Shown here: in pieces, positions 9,392 through 17,990 of the stretch
Numbering within the stretch: the stretch's first letter is position 1
Layout of the letters: each line of letters starts with the position of its first letter
Assembly: GCA_030425195.1 (NCBI GenBank)
Contig: JAUIAV010000017.1
Coordinates: forward strand, 39,718-103,717
Source: Gammaproteobacteria bacterium
Lineage (GTDB): Bacteria; Pseudomonadota; Gammaproteobacteria; Pseudomonadales; Azotimanducaceae
Direction: 5' to 3'
Length of the DNA stretch: 64,000 nucleotides
Made by a program: the position numbers and the translations under genes
The notes under the pieces: generated by a model
The model's database searches: none
Seen by the model: only the letters and a program-made list of their open reading frames with translations
What the model was told of the DNA's origin: nothing

Positions 9392-10537
9392 GTGACCGGT
9401 ATGCACGAAATCGTCAGGCTCGCCTCGAGCCTGATCGAACGACCCAGCGTGACTCCGGACGATGCCGGCTGTCAGACGCTGATCAGCGAGGAGCTCGTCC
9501 GCCAGGGTTTCACGCTCACGGATCTGCCCTCCGGTGATGTCAGCAATCTCTGGGCGGTGCACGGGGACGGCGAGCCCACACTGCTGCTTGCCGGCCATAC
9601 GGACGTGGTTCCTGCCGGTCCGGTCGACGCCTGGCGCTTCGACCCCTTCACACCGACGCTGGCCGACGGCCACCTGTACGGGCGCGGGGCCGCAGATATG
9701 AAGGGTTCCCTTGCCGCCATGCTGCTCGCCACCCGGCGCTTCCTGACCGAACACCCGGACCACGCCGGTACCATTGCCTATCTGATCACCAGCGATGAAG
9801 AAGGTCCGGCGGTGGATGGGACCGTCCGGGTCGTCGAGTGGCTGTCCCGGCAGGAGATACGACCGCGGTATTGCGTGGTCGGTGAACCCTCGTCCACGGA
9901 ATCGGTGGGCGACGTGATCCGCATCGGCCGCCGGGGATCGCTCAACGGCCGGTTGACCGTGCACGGGGTCCAGGGGCACGTGGCCTACCCGGATCAGGCA
10001 TCAAACCCCATCCACAGCGTTCTCGGTGCGCTGCTCGCCCTCACGGAGACGGTCTGGGATGACGGCAACGACGCCTTCCCGCCAACGAGCTTCCAGATCT
10101 CCAACCTCAACAGCGGCACCGGTGCCAGCAACGTGATTCCCTCGGAGCTGACGGCGCTCTTCAATTTCCGCTACTGCACCGAGCAGACGGCGGAGGGTCT
10201 GATCGCCCGGGTGGAGCGCCTGCTGGCTCAGCACGGTTTCGATTTTTCCATCGACTGGGAACTGTCCGGCGCGCCTTTTCAGACTGCGACGGCCACCCTC
10301 ATCGATGCGGTCCGGGAGAGCGTTCTGGCCGTGCAGTCGTTCGAGCCCGCCACCTCCACCGGAGGCGGCACCTCCGATGGGCGCTTCATCGCCGCACTCG
10401 GGACGGAGATCGTCGAGCTCGGACCGGTCAACGCCACCATTCATTCGGTGGACGAACGCGTGCGCGTCGATGACCTGATCGCTCTGATCGACATCTATCA
10501 CGGAATCCTCGAGCGGCTGCTCCCTGCCCATGCGTAG
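9392..10537 (+). CDS. dapE: Succinyl-diaminopimelate desuccinylase
   Basis: DapE is a di-zinc M20-family amidohydrolase that releases LL-diaminopimelate and succinate. Visible motifs are AGHTDVVPAG (zinc ligand His and catalytic Asp), GRGAADMKG (bridging Asp), TSDEEGPA (catalytic Glu and ligand Glu), and GTSDGRF near the C-terminus. The reading frame starts with GTG at 9392; an ATG at 9401 (MHEIVRLASSLIERPSV) is an equally plausible start, and neither has a strong ribosome-binding site. With dapC and dapD it completes three consecutive steps of the succinylase lysine branch. Confidence 0.95.
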   Translation: MTGMHEIVRLASSLIERPSVTPDDAGCQTLISEELVRQGFTLTDLPSGDVSNLWAVHGDGEPTLLLAGHTDVVPAGPVDAWRFDPFTPTLADGHLYGRGAADMKGSLAAMLLATRRFLTEHPDHAGTIAYLITSDEEGPAVDGTVRVVEWLSRQEIRPRYCVVGEPSSTESVGDVIRIGRRGSLNGRLTVHGVQGHVAYPDQASNPIHSVLGALLALTETVWDDGNDAFPPTSFQISNLNSGTGASNVIPSELTALFNFRYCTEQTAEGLIARVERLLAQHGFDFSIDWELSGAPFQTATATLIDAVRESVLAVQSFEPATSTGGGTSDGRFIAALGTEIVELGPVNATIHSVDERVRVDDLIALIDIYHGILERLLPAHA

Positions 10538-11243
10538 TGCCCTCCTCATCGGCGGCCTGATCTTCGTGGGACTGATCGTCCTGCGCATACCGGCCTCCGT
10601 CGTACAGAACTTCATCCCGTCGGATGCGGACGTGGCCCTTCTCACACCCGAAGGTACCCTCTGGTCCGGCAGTGGTGACCTGCTGGTGACCGGTAACAGC
10701 ACCGGCCGGCTGACCTGGACGATCCGGCCTGTCACATTTCTGCAGGGAAGGATTGGCTATGATCTCCAGCTGGCCGGGGCCGGGGCCGATCTAGACGCCC
10801 GCGTGACGATGGGTGTATCCAGCACGGATGTCGACGTCATCGGCAGCGTGAGCGGTCTCTTCGTGAATCGGTGGCTCGCCCCCTACCACATCGAACTCAG
10901 TGGCAACTTCGAGCTGGAAACGGTCAACGTGACGCTGGAAGGCCGGATCCCGGTGGCAGCGAACGGCCGACTTACCTGGACGGGCGGCCCGCTTCGCTAT
11001 CGACTGTCAGGAAATGTGCATGATTCCGTGCTGCCACCCATGATGGCCGATCTGGGTCCGGGCCCGGTGGCCGTCGCCTATGCGGCGGGTGAATCTACAC
11101 CCCTGCTCCACGCAGCGCTCAAATCCGATGGATTTGCCCGCTTCGGTGTGACCAAATACCTCACCCGGACGCTGGGACAGCCGTGGCCAGGGGGTGACCC
11201 GGATCACGCTGTGGTGCTGGAGGTCGAGGAGCAAGTTTTTTAA
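10530..11243 (+). CDS. gspN: Type II secretion system protein N
   Basis: GspN is an accessory, bitopic inner-membrane protein of some type II secretion systems, mostly periplasmic, with no known enzymatic activity. The 237-residue product has one N-terminal membrane segment (ALLIGGLIFVGLIVLRIP), then the family motif LLTPEGTLWSGSGDL. The rest is a beta-rich periplasmic domain with GRLTWTIRP and a second similar GRLTWTGGPLRY, consistent with an internal duplication. It overlaps the dapE stop by 8 bp. The gspC and gspD genes follow, which supports the call. Confidence 0.8.
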   Translation: MRSALLIGGLIFVGLIVLRIPASVVQNFIPSDADVALLTPEGTLWSGSGDLLVTGNSTGRLTWTIRPVTFLQGRIGYDLQLAGAGADLDARVTMGVSSTDVDVIGSVSGLFVNRWLAPYHIELSGNFELETVNVTLEGRIPVAANGRLTWTGGPLRYRLSGNVHDSVLPPMMADLGPGPVAVAYAAGESTPLLHAALKSDGFARFGVTKYLTRTLGQPWPGGDPDHAVVLEVEEQVF

Positions 11244-11298
11244 GATCGGGTTAGCTGTCCGGCGCTCCCGAGGCCTTTGATTTTCAGGCACTTAAACA

Positions 11299-11323
11299 CA
11301 GGACCTCAGGCGGGACGGTCCTG
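11299..11323 (+). other. Inverted repeat between gspN and gspC
   Basis: Perfect 7-bp arms (CAGGACC at 11299-11305, GGTCCTG at 11317-11323) flank an 11-nt loop in the 122-bp gspN-gspC gap. No T run follows on the plus strand, so it is more likely an RNA-processing or regulatory hairpin than a terminator. No convincing promoter was found in the gap. Confidence 0.3.
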
Positions 11324-11365
11324 GTGCGCGGCGGGTAGACAGAAAAGAGGATTGGGCGGTTTTTC

Positions 11366-12265
11366 GTGGGACTGAGTGAACTGGCTGGCAGAATGGTGGA
11401 ACCGGCCCGATGGATCGTCATCGGCGGCATCGCCTTTACGCTGGCAAACACCGTGCTGTTTTTCATCGCACCGCCGACTCCGAGTACCGGCGATGCCGAC
11501 GCACGCCAGCCCGCCCGCACCCCGGACACCCGCCCCGCGGTGAGCATCCAGGCGATTCTCAGCCGCAATCTGTTCGGAGAAGCGGGCGCCAGCGCCGTGG
11601 TGGATACCGGACTGCCCGCGGTCGAAACCCGGCTTCCGCTGAAGCTGCTGGGCGTGTTCGTCGCAGACGTGCCGGAAGAATCCGCCGCCATCATCGAGCA
11701 GGATGGGAGAAGCGGCGGCGAGGTCTACATGGTGGGTCAGACGGTGCCCGGGAATGCGGAGCTCATCGAAGTGCATGCGGATCATGTGGTGCTCCGACGG
11801 GCCGGCAGCCGGGAGACACTGAACTTTCCTCAGGTCGCAACGAGCACGGTGATCACGGAAGCACAGGTGTACGAGCCGGAGCCGTCGATGGATTCCGCCA
11901 GCTACACGGAAGAGACCTACGATGACGCCGGCATGGAGCCGGAGACGCCGAGGGATTTCGTCGCCAGTTATCGGGACCGGATCGACGCGGACCCGGAGGG
12001 TACGCTCAGAGAGATCGGCATCACGCCGGTGAGCGAAGGTGATGCGCAGGGCTACCGGCTCGACAGCGCCGCCGCCAGCTCACCCTATCTCAGCCAGACG
12101 GGACTGCAGCCCGGGGACGTAGTACTGTCCGTGAACGGCCAGCCGGTTGGAGACATCCAACAGGACCGGCATCAGATTGACAACATCCTGGCCGAAGGCT
12201 CAGCCCGGATCGAAGTACAGCGGGGAACGCGGCGGTTTTTCGTCACCGCCTCATTGAAACAATGA
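11366..12265 (+). CDS. gspC: Type II secretion system protein C
   Basis: GspC is the inner-membrane clamp that contacts the secretin GspD and helps gate secretion. The 299-residue protein has a short cytoplasmic N-terminus, one membrane helix (WIVIGGIAFTLANTVLFFI, about residues 17-35) and a proline-rich linker. The periplasmic homology region is around LKLLGVFVADVPEESAAIIEQ, and a C-terminal PDZ-like domain contains SQTGLQPGDVVLSVNGQPVGD. The start is GTG, with no ATG nearby. The stop overlaps the gspD ATG (ATGA), indicating coupling of the two interacting partners. Confidence 0.93.
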   Translation: MGLSELAGRMVEPARWIVIGGIAFTLANTVLFFIAPPTPSTGDADARQPARTPDTRPAVSIQAILSRNLFGEAGASAVVDTGLPAVETRLPLKLLGVFVADVPEESAAIIEQDGRSGGEVYMVGQTVPGNAELIEVHADHVVLRRAGSRETLNFPQVATSTVITEAQVYEPEPSMDSASYTEETYDDAGMEPETPRDFVASYRDRIDADPEGTLREIGITPVSEGDAQGYRLDSAAASSPYLSQTGLQPGDVVLSVNGQPVGDIQQDRHQIDNILAEGSARIEVQRGTRRFFVTASLKQ

Positions 12266-14199
12266 ATAGAACTCAGAAAATACGGCGTCTGATCGCGCTA
12301 CCGGTTGCCATCACCCTGCTGCTGGCAGCCACCGGACTCGGTGCCGCCACCCCCAACGGCAGCAACGGAGAGCAGACCTGGAAGATCAACATCAAGAATG
12401 CGGATCTGAAGGAGTTCGTCGCCCAGGTGGCCGCCATCACCGGAAAGACTTTCGTGGTGGACCCCCGGGTGAAAGGCAACGTCACCGTCATCTCCAGTAC
12501 CTCCATGAACCAGGATGCGGTCTATGCGCTGTTCCTGTCCGTGCTCCGCGTTCACAACTTCATCGCCATGCCGTCCGGCGACGTGATCCGGATCACCCCC
12601 AACGCCCAGGGCAAACAGACGCCCGGGCCCGATGGCGCACTCGGGGAGATGGCGCCCGAAGAACTGGTCACCCGCGTGATCGCCGCCCAGAACGTGGACT
12701 CGGCGGAACTGGTGAAGATCCTCCGGCCTCTGATGGCCCAGTACGGGCACCTGGCTGCGGTGGCCGAGCCGAACATCGTCATCATCAGCGACCACGCCAA
12801 CAACATCCGCCGCCTGATGGCCATCATCGAAGAGATCGATGTGGCGGACGAGGACGAGATCGTGCTCGTAGCGCTCGATCACACCTGGGTGGGCACCGTG
12901 GTGGCCATGCTCGAACGGGTGGCACCCGACCAGATCGGCCAGGGCGCGGTGGGTCCGCAGCGGATCAATCTGGTCGCCAACGAGCGGAACAACTCGCTGG
13001 TCGTGCGCGGTAAATCACGGCCCGTCGCCGAGATTCTCAAGATCATCGCCAAGCTGGATCAGCCCGCCACCAATACCGGATCGACCCGGGTGTTTTATCT
13101 CAGCTATGGCGACGCGCCCACCATCGCCGAGGTGCTGAACGGCATTCTGTCCGGACAGGCCGAGGAGGAAGGCGCAGAGGACACGCAGATCCAGGCCGAC
13201 GAATCTCTGAACGCCATCGTCGTGCGCGCCGACCGGAACCGCATTACCGAGATCGAAGACATCATCGAGCGTCTGGACGTGCGCCGCGCTCAGGTCCTCA
13301 TCGAAGCCGCGGTCGTGGAAGTGTCGATGACGGACACACGGGATCTGGGGGTGGACTTCGCCGCCATCGATCAGAGCTCAGGCACCGATTCCAGCGTCCC
13401 CCTGGTCACCAGCCCGCTCACGGGCGCCATCCAGAGCCTCATCGCCGGTGCGCAGACCGAGGACGGTGTCGACCTGCTCCAGGGTCTGGTGGGACTCGAA
13501 GATCCCACGCTGGGTGTGGCTCAGGTGGACCTCAACGGCGTGTCTTTCGCCGCCACCATTCAGGCGCTGCAGACCAACTCCAATGCCAACCTCCTCTCCA
13601 CGCCGAGCATCATCACTCTGGACAACGAGGAAGCGAAGATCGTGGTGGGTAACGAAGTGCCGTTCAGAACCGGTTCCTTCAGCACCACGGGCGACGGCTC
13701 GCAGAATCCGTTCACCACCATTCAACGGGAGGATGTGGGCCTCCAGCTCACCGTGACGCCGCACGTGCATGACGGCGAGACAGTCCGTCTGGAGGTGTCC
13801 CAGGAGATCACCAACATCGTTCCCGAGGCGCCCATCGGCAATGCCGGATTCTCCGACGTGGTGACGTCCAAACGCACCATCGAGACCGCCGTGCTGGCCG
13901 ATGACCGGCAGACCATCATTCTCGGCGGCCTCATTCAGGACGACATCACCATCAACGATGCCCGGGTCCCGTTCCTCGGCAGTATCCCGGCGCTCGGCTG
14001 GCTGTTCCGCAGCGAATCCAAGTCCAATACCAAGAGAAATCTGCTCATTTTCCTCAGACCCACCGTGATCCGGGATGCTGCGGGTGCCGATCTGGCGACT
14101 CAGCGCAAGTACGACGAGATCTGGGAAGTGGACATCATCATCCCGGGTGCCGGGGAATCGCCGGGTAAGCCCGCCGACCTCTTCGACGGACGCAACTGA
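12262..14199 (+). CDS. gspD: Type II secretion system secretin
   Basis: GspD forms the outer-membrane channel of the type II secretion system. The 645-residue precursor begins with a signal peptide (LIALPVAITLLLAATGLGAA). It then has the N0 domain (INIKNADLKEFVAQVAAITG), repeated N1-N3 ring domains (DHANNIRRLMAIIEEID, NERNNSLVVRGKS, ADESLNAIVVRADRN), and the secretin core with VPFLGSIPALGWLFRS near the C-terminus. An S-domain for pilotin binding is not obvious. No gspE-M follows; plsB comes next, so the remaining secretion genes must be elsewhere or absent. Confidence 0.95.
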   Translation: MNRTQKIRRLIALPVAITLLLAATGLGAATPNGSNGEQTWKINIKNADLKEFVAQVAAITGKTFVVDPRVKGNVTVISSTSMNQDAVYALFLSVLRVHNFIAMPSGDVIRITPNAQGKQTPGPDGALGEMAPEELVTRVIAAQNVDSAELVKILRPLMAQYGHLAAVAEPNIVIISDHANNIRRLMAIIEEIDVADEDEIVLVALDHTWVGTVVAMLERVAPDQIGQGAVGPQRINLVANERNNSLVVRGKSRPVAEILKIIAKLDQPATNTGSTRVFYLSYGDAPTIAEVLNGILSGQAEEEGAEDTQIQADESLNAIVVRADRNRITEIEDIIERLDVRRAQVLIEAAVVEVSMTDTRDLGVDFAAIDQSSGTDSSVPLVTSPLTGAIQSLIAGAQTEDGVDLLQGLVGLEDPTLGVAQVDLNGVSFAATIQALQTNSNANLLSTPSIITLDNEEAKIVVGNEVPFRTGSFSTTGDGSQNPFTTIQREDVGLQLTVTPHVHDGETVRLEVSQEITNIVPEAPIGNAGFSDVVTSKRTIETAVLADDRQTIILGGLIQDDITINDARVPFLGSIPALGWLFRSESKSNTKRNLLIFLRPTVIRDAAGADLATQRKYDEIWEVDIIIPGAGESPGKPADLFDGRN

Positions 14200-14218
14200 T
14201 CCTGCATCCCGGCATACC

Positions 14219-16600
14219 ATGCGCGGGCTGAAAGCTCTCGGCTATCGGATCAGCCGTAAGATCATCGGCTGGCTGGTGCGGCCACAGCTCGCCGGTGCCG
14301 AAGCGGAGCTCACGCTCAACGGCGAGGCAGGCGTCGACACCGGCAACTTCATCTACGTCATGGACTCCCGGTCCCTGTCCGATCTGATCGTGGTGGACCT
14401 CGTCTGCGAGCGCCTGGAGATGCCGGGTCCGCTGACGCCGATCGAGTACTCGAGACACCGGGAGGACCGCCGTTTCTTCTTTCTCAACCGGCCCGTCGGC
14501 TGGTTCCGTCGCCAGACCATGCAGACCCCCTCCGAGCGCATGGTGCGGATCCTCGGCAATGCGGACGAGCAGTGCGAGGTCTCGCTGCTCCCCGTGGCCG
14601 TGTTCTGGGGCCGCGCGCCCCAGAAGGAAGGATCCATCTGGCGGGCGATGATGTCGGAGAACTGGGCCGTGACCTCCAGGCTCAAGCGCCTGGCAAATCT
14701 CGTGTTCAGCCGAAAGTTCATCGTCGTTTCCTACGGCACACCCATTCCGCTGAAGGAACTGGCCGGCACCGAAGACAACCGTGTGGTGAGGCGGGCGGCC
14801 CGGCTGCTCCGGGTACGGCTCAGGAACCAGCGGGTAGCCACCCTGGGCCCGGACTTTTCCCACCAGCGAACGCTTGCCGAGCAGATTCTCAGCAGCCGCT
14901 CCGTTCGCGCAGCCATTGCGGCCTCGGAGCTGAAACCGGCCCAGGCCCAGCGGCGGGCAAGGAAAGCCGTTCAGAGCATCGCCTCGAACATGTCGTTCCC
15001 GACCATCCGCGTCCTCTCGCGCCTGCTCACCTGGTTCTGGCAGGAGATCTACGACGGCGTCGAAGTTCACGGTATCCCACGTCTGCAGAGGGTGGCGGAG
15101 AGCCATACGGTCGTCTACGTCCCTTCCCACCGGAGCCACATCGACTACCTGCTGCTGTCCTATCTGCTGTTCTACCGGGGCCTGATGATTCCTCACATTG
15201 CCGCCGGAGATAACCTGGACATGCCGGTGGTCGGCAGCATTCTACGCCGCGGCGGCGCTTTCTTCATGCGCAGGCAGTTCCGGGACGACCCCATCTACGC
15301 GGCCGTCTTCTCCGAATACCTCTACCAGGTATACCGGCGCGGTCACTGTGTGGAGTTCTTCCCCGAAGGTGGCCGGTCGCGCACCGGCCGGCTCCTCCCG
15401 GCCAGAGTCGGTCTCATCAAGATGACCCTGGACTGCCACGAACGGGGCGTTCCCCGGCCGCTGGCCCTGGTACCCGTCTATTTCGGCTACGAGAAGCTGA
15501 TCGAAGCCGGGAGCTATCTGGACGAGCTCCGGGGCAGCGAAAAACAGAGGGAGAGCATCACCGACATCTTCAAGAGCCTCCGCCTCATCCGTGATGATTT
15601 CGGCAAGGTGGACGTGAACTTCGGTGAACCCGTGATCGTGAACGAATGGCTCACGGGCAGCGAGGAGAATCCGCCTTTCGAGCTGGGACAGGAGGTGATG
15701 CTGCGCATCAACGAGGCAGCCTCGATCAATCCGGTCAACCTGGTCGCTCTGGTCACGCTGTCTACGCCGAGGTTCGCTGCGGACGAGGCGCGCCTGATCG
15801 AGCAGATCGACTGTTATCTGGCCCTGCTGCGCGCCGACGAGCCTTCGAACGACTTCACCGTCACCACCCTGGACGGCGCGTCCGTGGTCAACTACGTGGA
15901 GCAGCTGGGGATGATCAGTCGTGAGAAACACGACTTCGGCGACATTCTCTGCCATGACCCCGTCAACGCCGTGCTCATGACCTGGTACCGGAACAACGTG
16001 GTTCACACACTGGCGCTGCCGTCACTCATCGCCTGTCTGATTCACCCGCGACGCAGACCGTTGAACAGGCTGGCTTTGAACACCATGGTGGACACGGTCT
16101 TCCCGTACATCGCCGAGGAGCTCTACATCAGGGTGGACGACGGCGCCACGGACAGATGGCTCACGCACATGGTGGCACTGGGCCTTCTCGAGCTGCATCC
16201 GACAGGCGGCTACCTGGCCCCCCCGGCCGGGGATCCGAATCAGCACCGCCTGCAGCTGCTCTCATCCATCATTCAGCCGACCCTGGAGCGGCTGTACATC
16301 GTCATCGCCCTGCTCGCACGCAGCACACAGGATTCCGGCAATCTGCGCACGCGGCAATCCCTGCAGGACGACAGTCGCCAGATCGCGCAGAAGATGAGCC
16401 GGATCTACGGGCTGAATGCGCCTGAGTTCTTCGATGCACGGCTGTTCAATCTGTTCGTGGACAAGCTCATCGCCGATGGTGTGATCGGCGAGCAGGAAGA
16501 CGGCACGCTCACACACACCGGGATCGTGGAAGACGTGCTGAAGGCATCCCGGGCAGTGATCAACCCGGAGTTCCGCTACGCGATCCTCCGGGAAGGCTGA
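14219..16600 (+). CDS. plsB: Glycerol-3-phosphate 1-O-acyltransferase
   Basis: PlsB is a membrane-associated enzyme that acylates sn-glycerol-3-phosphate, the first step of phospholipid synthesis. The product is 793 residues. The acyltransferase HX4D motif appears as PSHRSHIDYLLLSYLL (about residue 303), followed by GGAFFMRRQFRDD, FFPEGGRSRTGRLLPARVG and the LVPVYFGYEKLIE block. The ATG at 14219 (MRGLKALGYRIS) was chosen because the longer open frame upstream lies inside gspD. Its proximity to gspD (19 bp) is unusual and suggests read-through rather than functional linkage. Confidence 0.95.
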   Translation: MRGLKALGYRISRKIIGWLVRPQLAGAEAELTLNGEAGVDTGNFIYVMDSRSLSDLIVVDLVCERLEMPGPLTPIEYSRHREDRRFFFLNRPVGWFRRQTMQTPSERMVRILGNADEQCEVSLLPVAVFWGRAPQKEGSIWRAMMSENWAVTSRLKRLANLVFSRKFIVVSYGTPIPLKELAGTEDNRVVRRAARLLRVRLRNQRVATLGPDFSHQRTLAEQILSSRSVRAAIAASELKPAQAQRRARKAVQSIASNMSFPTIRVLSRLLTWFWQEIYDGVEVHGIPRLQRVAESHTVVYVPSHRSHIDYLLLSYLLFYRGLMIPHIAAGDNLDMPVVGSILRRGGAFFMRRQFRDDPIYAAVFSEYLYQVYRRGHCVEFFPEGGRSRTGRLLPARVGLIKMTLDCHERGVPRPLALVPVYFGYEKLIEAGSYLDELRGSEKQRESITDIFKSLRLIRDDFGKVDVNFGEPVIVNEWLTGSEENPPFELGQEVMLRINEAASINPVNLVALVTLSTPRFAADEARLIEQIDCYLALLRADEPSNDFTVTTLDGASVVNYVEQLGMISREKHDFGDILCHDPVNAVLMTWYRNNVVHTLALPSLIACLIHPRRRPLNRLALNTMVDTVFPYIAEELYIRVDDGATDRWLTHMVALGLLELHPTGGYLAPPAGDPNQHRLQLLSSIIQPTLERLYIVIALLARSTQDSGNLRTRQSLQDDSRQIAQKMSRIYGLNAPEFFDARLFNLFVDKLIADGVIGEQEDGTLTHTGIVEDVLKASRAVINPEFRYAILREG

Positions 16601-16615
16601 CCGGGTCTGTCCGAA

Positions 16616-17305
16616 TCAACCGGCTGCCAGGCCGCGGTAAACGTCGTAGCGTATGGAACGACCCCGCAGGGTCCAGTCCGGACGCAACTCCGCCGGATCC
16701 TTGAGACGCCGCTTCAGAACCACTCTGGACCGGGCCCGGGTCTGCGCGGCCGGAATGACGTTCATGTCGAAGGTCCCGGAATCCGCCAGCAGTTCGCTCA
16801 GGTACTGCATGCGCTTCCCGGGTAGTGCGGACTTCGCTCGAAGCGGAAACATCGGGTCGAAATAGACGACGTCGTATACGGCAGATCCCTGCAGGTGGGT
16901 TTCGAAATCACCGAGGGTGAGCGGAATGTCCGTGGCATCCAGGCGCCTGAGCAGGTCCCGAAGCAGCGCCCAGAGAAGCGGCTCCCGTTCCACCAGCGCC
17001 ACGCGGGCTCCCCGGCGCGCGAGCGCCAGTCCATCCACGCCGAGACCTGCAGTGGCATCCAGCACATGCAGTCCGCCACCGGTCGTCAGGCCACAGGCAC
17101 GGCCGAGAAGAAAGGGCCCCTTGAGACGCCGCTGGATTTCCCGTTCTTCCACCCGGATGCCGGCCCCGTCTCCCTGACGGCGGAGACAGAGCGCCCCTTT
17201 CTCAAACGCGAGGAAGAACGCCGTGCCGGCGGATGCCACCGGCTCACAGCATGGAAAAAGCGCTCGAAGAATCGGTTCGTCTTCACTGCCGCAGACGATC
17301 TCCAT
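16616..17305 (-). CDS. rsmJ: 16S rRNA (guanine1516-N2)-methyltransferase
   Basis: RsmJ (formerly YhiQ) methylates G1516 of 16S rRNA using SAM. The 229-residue protein shows the SAM-binding motif VLDATAGLGVDGLALARRG, a VALVEREP motif II and the characteristic VYFDPMFPLRAKSALPGKRMQ segment of this family. It is transcribed with tsaB: the stop of tsaB and the start of rsmJ share one base. It converges on plsB with only 15 bp between stop codons, so a shared terminator region is expected, but no clear hairpin with a T run is visible. Confidence 0.92.
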   Translation of the reverse strand: MEIVCGSEDEPILRALFPCCEPVASAGTAFFLAFEKGALCLRRQGDGAGIRVEEREIQRRLKGPFLLGRACGLTTGGGLHVLDATAGLGVDGLALARRGARVALVEREPLLWALLRDLLRRLDATDIPLTLGDFETHLQGSAVYDVVYFDPMFPLRAKSALPGKRMQYLSELLADSGTFDMNVIPAAQTRARSRVVLKRRLKDPAELRPDWTLRGRSIRYDVYRGLAAG

Positions 17306-17979
17306 CAGGTGGACTTCCGCCAGGGTGAATCACCGGTAAAGTATTCCGGCAGCCCGTCGGCAGGATCCACGACCTGACCCCTGGCGAGCATTCTGTCGGC
17401 CACGTCGAGCACCGCATGCGCATCCACTTCCACAGCCAGTGCCGCCGGTCCCGTCCACCATTCGGGTGTCTCTCCCACCAGCGTGAACGTCCGATACCGG
17501 CGATCGAAATCCGTATCCGGTGCGGCATCGATAAGCCGGTCGCCGCTGGACGGAATCGGCACAGTCTCATCGTTCTCATAGGCCGCCAGATAGTAGAGGT
17601 CCCTCCGGGAACGGATGGCGGTGATCAGGCCCGGCGCCTCGGGCTGTTTTTTCAGCGCCTCCACTGCCATGGCTTCCGATGAGGAAACCCGGATCATGGT
17701 GGCGTCCGCTGCCAGAGCGATGGCCTGGGCGGCGGCCGCGGCGATGCGCACACCCGTGAAAGATCCAGGCCCCCGGCCGAAGGCCACTGCCTGCAGATGT
17801 TTCAGCAGGGTTTCCTGGGTGAAACCGGCGGCCTCACGCAGCTCGGAGAGCATGCCGAGCAGCCGTTCGTTGTGCTTTTTGCGGACATGCTCGGAGAGAA
17901 CGATGCGGGTACCATCCGTGAGGAGGCCGACCGAGCAGATCTCCTGGGAGGTCTCGATAGCCAGCAGATTAGTCGTCAT
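17305..17979 (-). CDS. tsaB: tRNA threonylcarbamoyladenosine biosynthesis protein TsaB
   Basis: TsaB is the non-catalytic partner of TsaD in making t6A37 of ANN-decoding tRNAs. The 224-residue product has the ASKHA-fold N-terminus (LLAIETSQEICSVGLL), the KKHNERLLGML segment and the hallmark GRGPGSFTGVRIA motif. The C-terminal half is more variable, as usual. The start codon lies at 17977-17979, only 11 bp from the beginning of recognisable moeA coding sequence on the other strand, leaving almost no room for a conventional divergent promoter region. Confidence 0.93.
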   Translation of the reverse strand: MTTNLLAIETSQEICSVGLLTDGTRIVLSEHVRKKHNERLLGMLSELREAAGFTQETLLKHLQAVAFGRGPGSFTGVRIAAAAAQAIALAADATMIRVSSSEAMAVEALKKQPEAPGLITAIRSRRDLYYLAAYENDETVPIPSSGDRLIDAAPDTDFDRRYRTFTLVGETPEWWTGPAALAVEVDAHAVLDVADRMLARGQVVDPADGLPEYFTGDSPWRKST

Positions 17980-17990
17980 CGAGGTATGTT

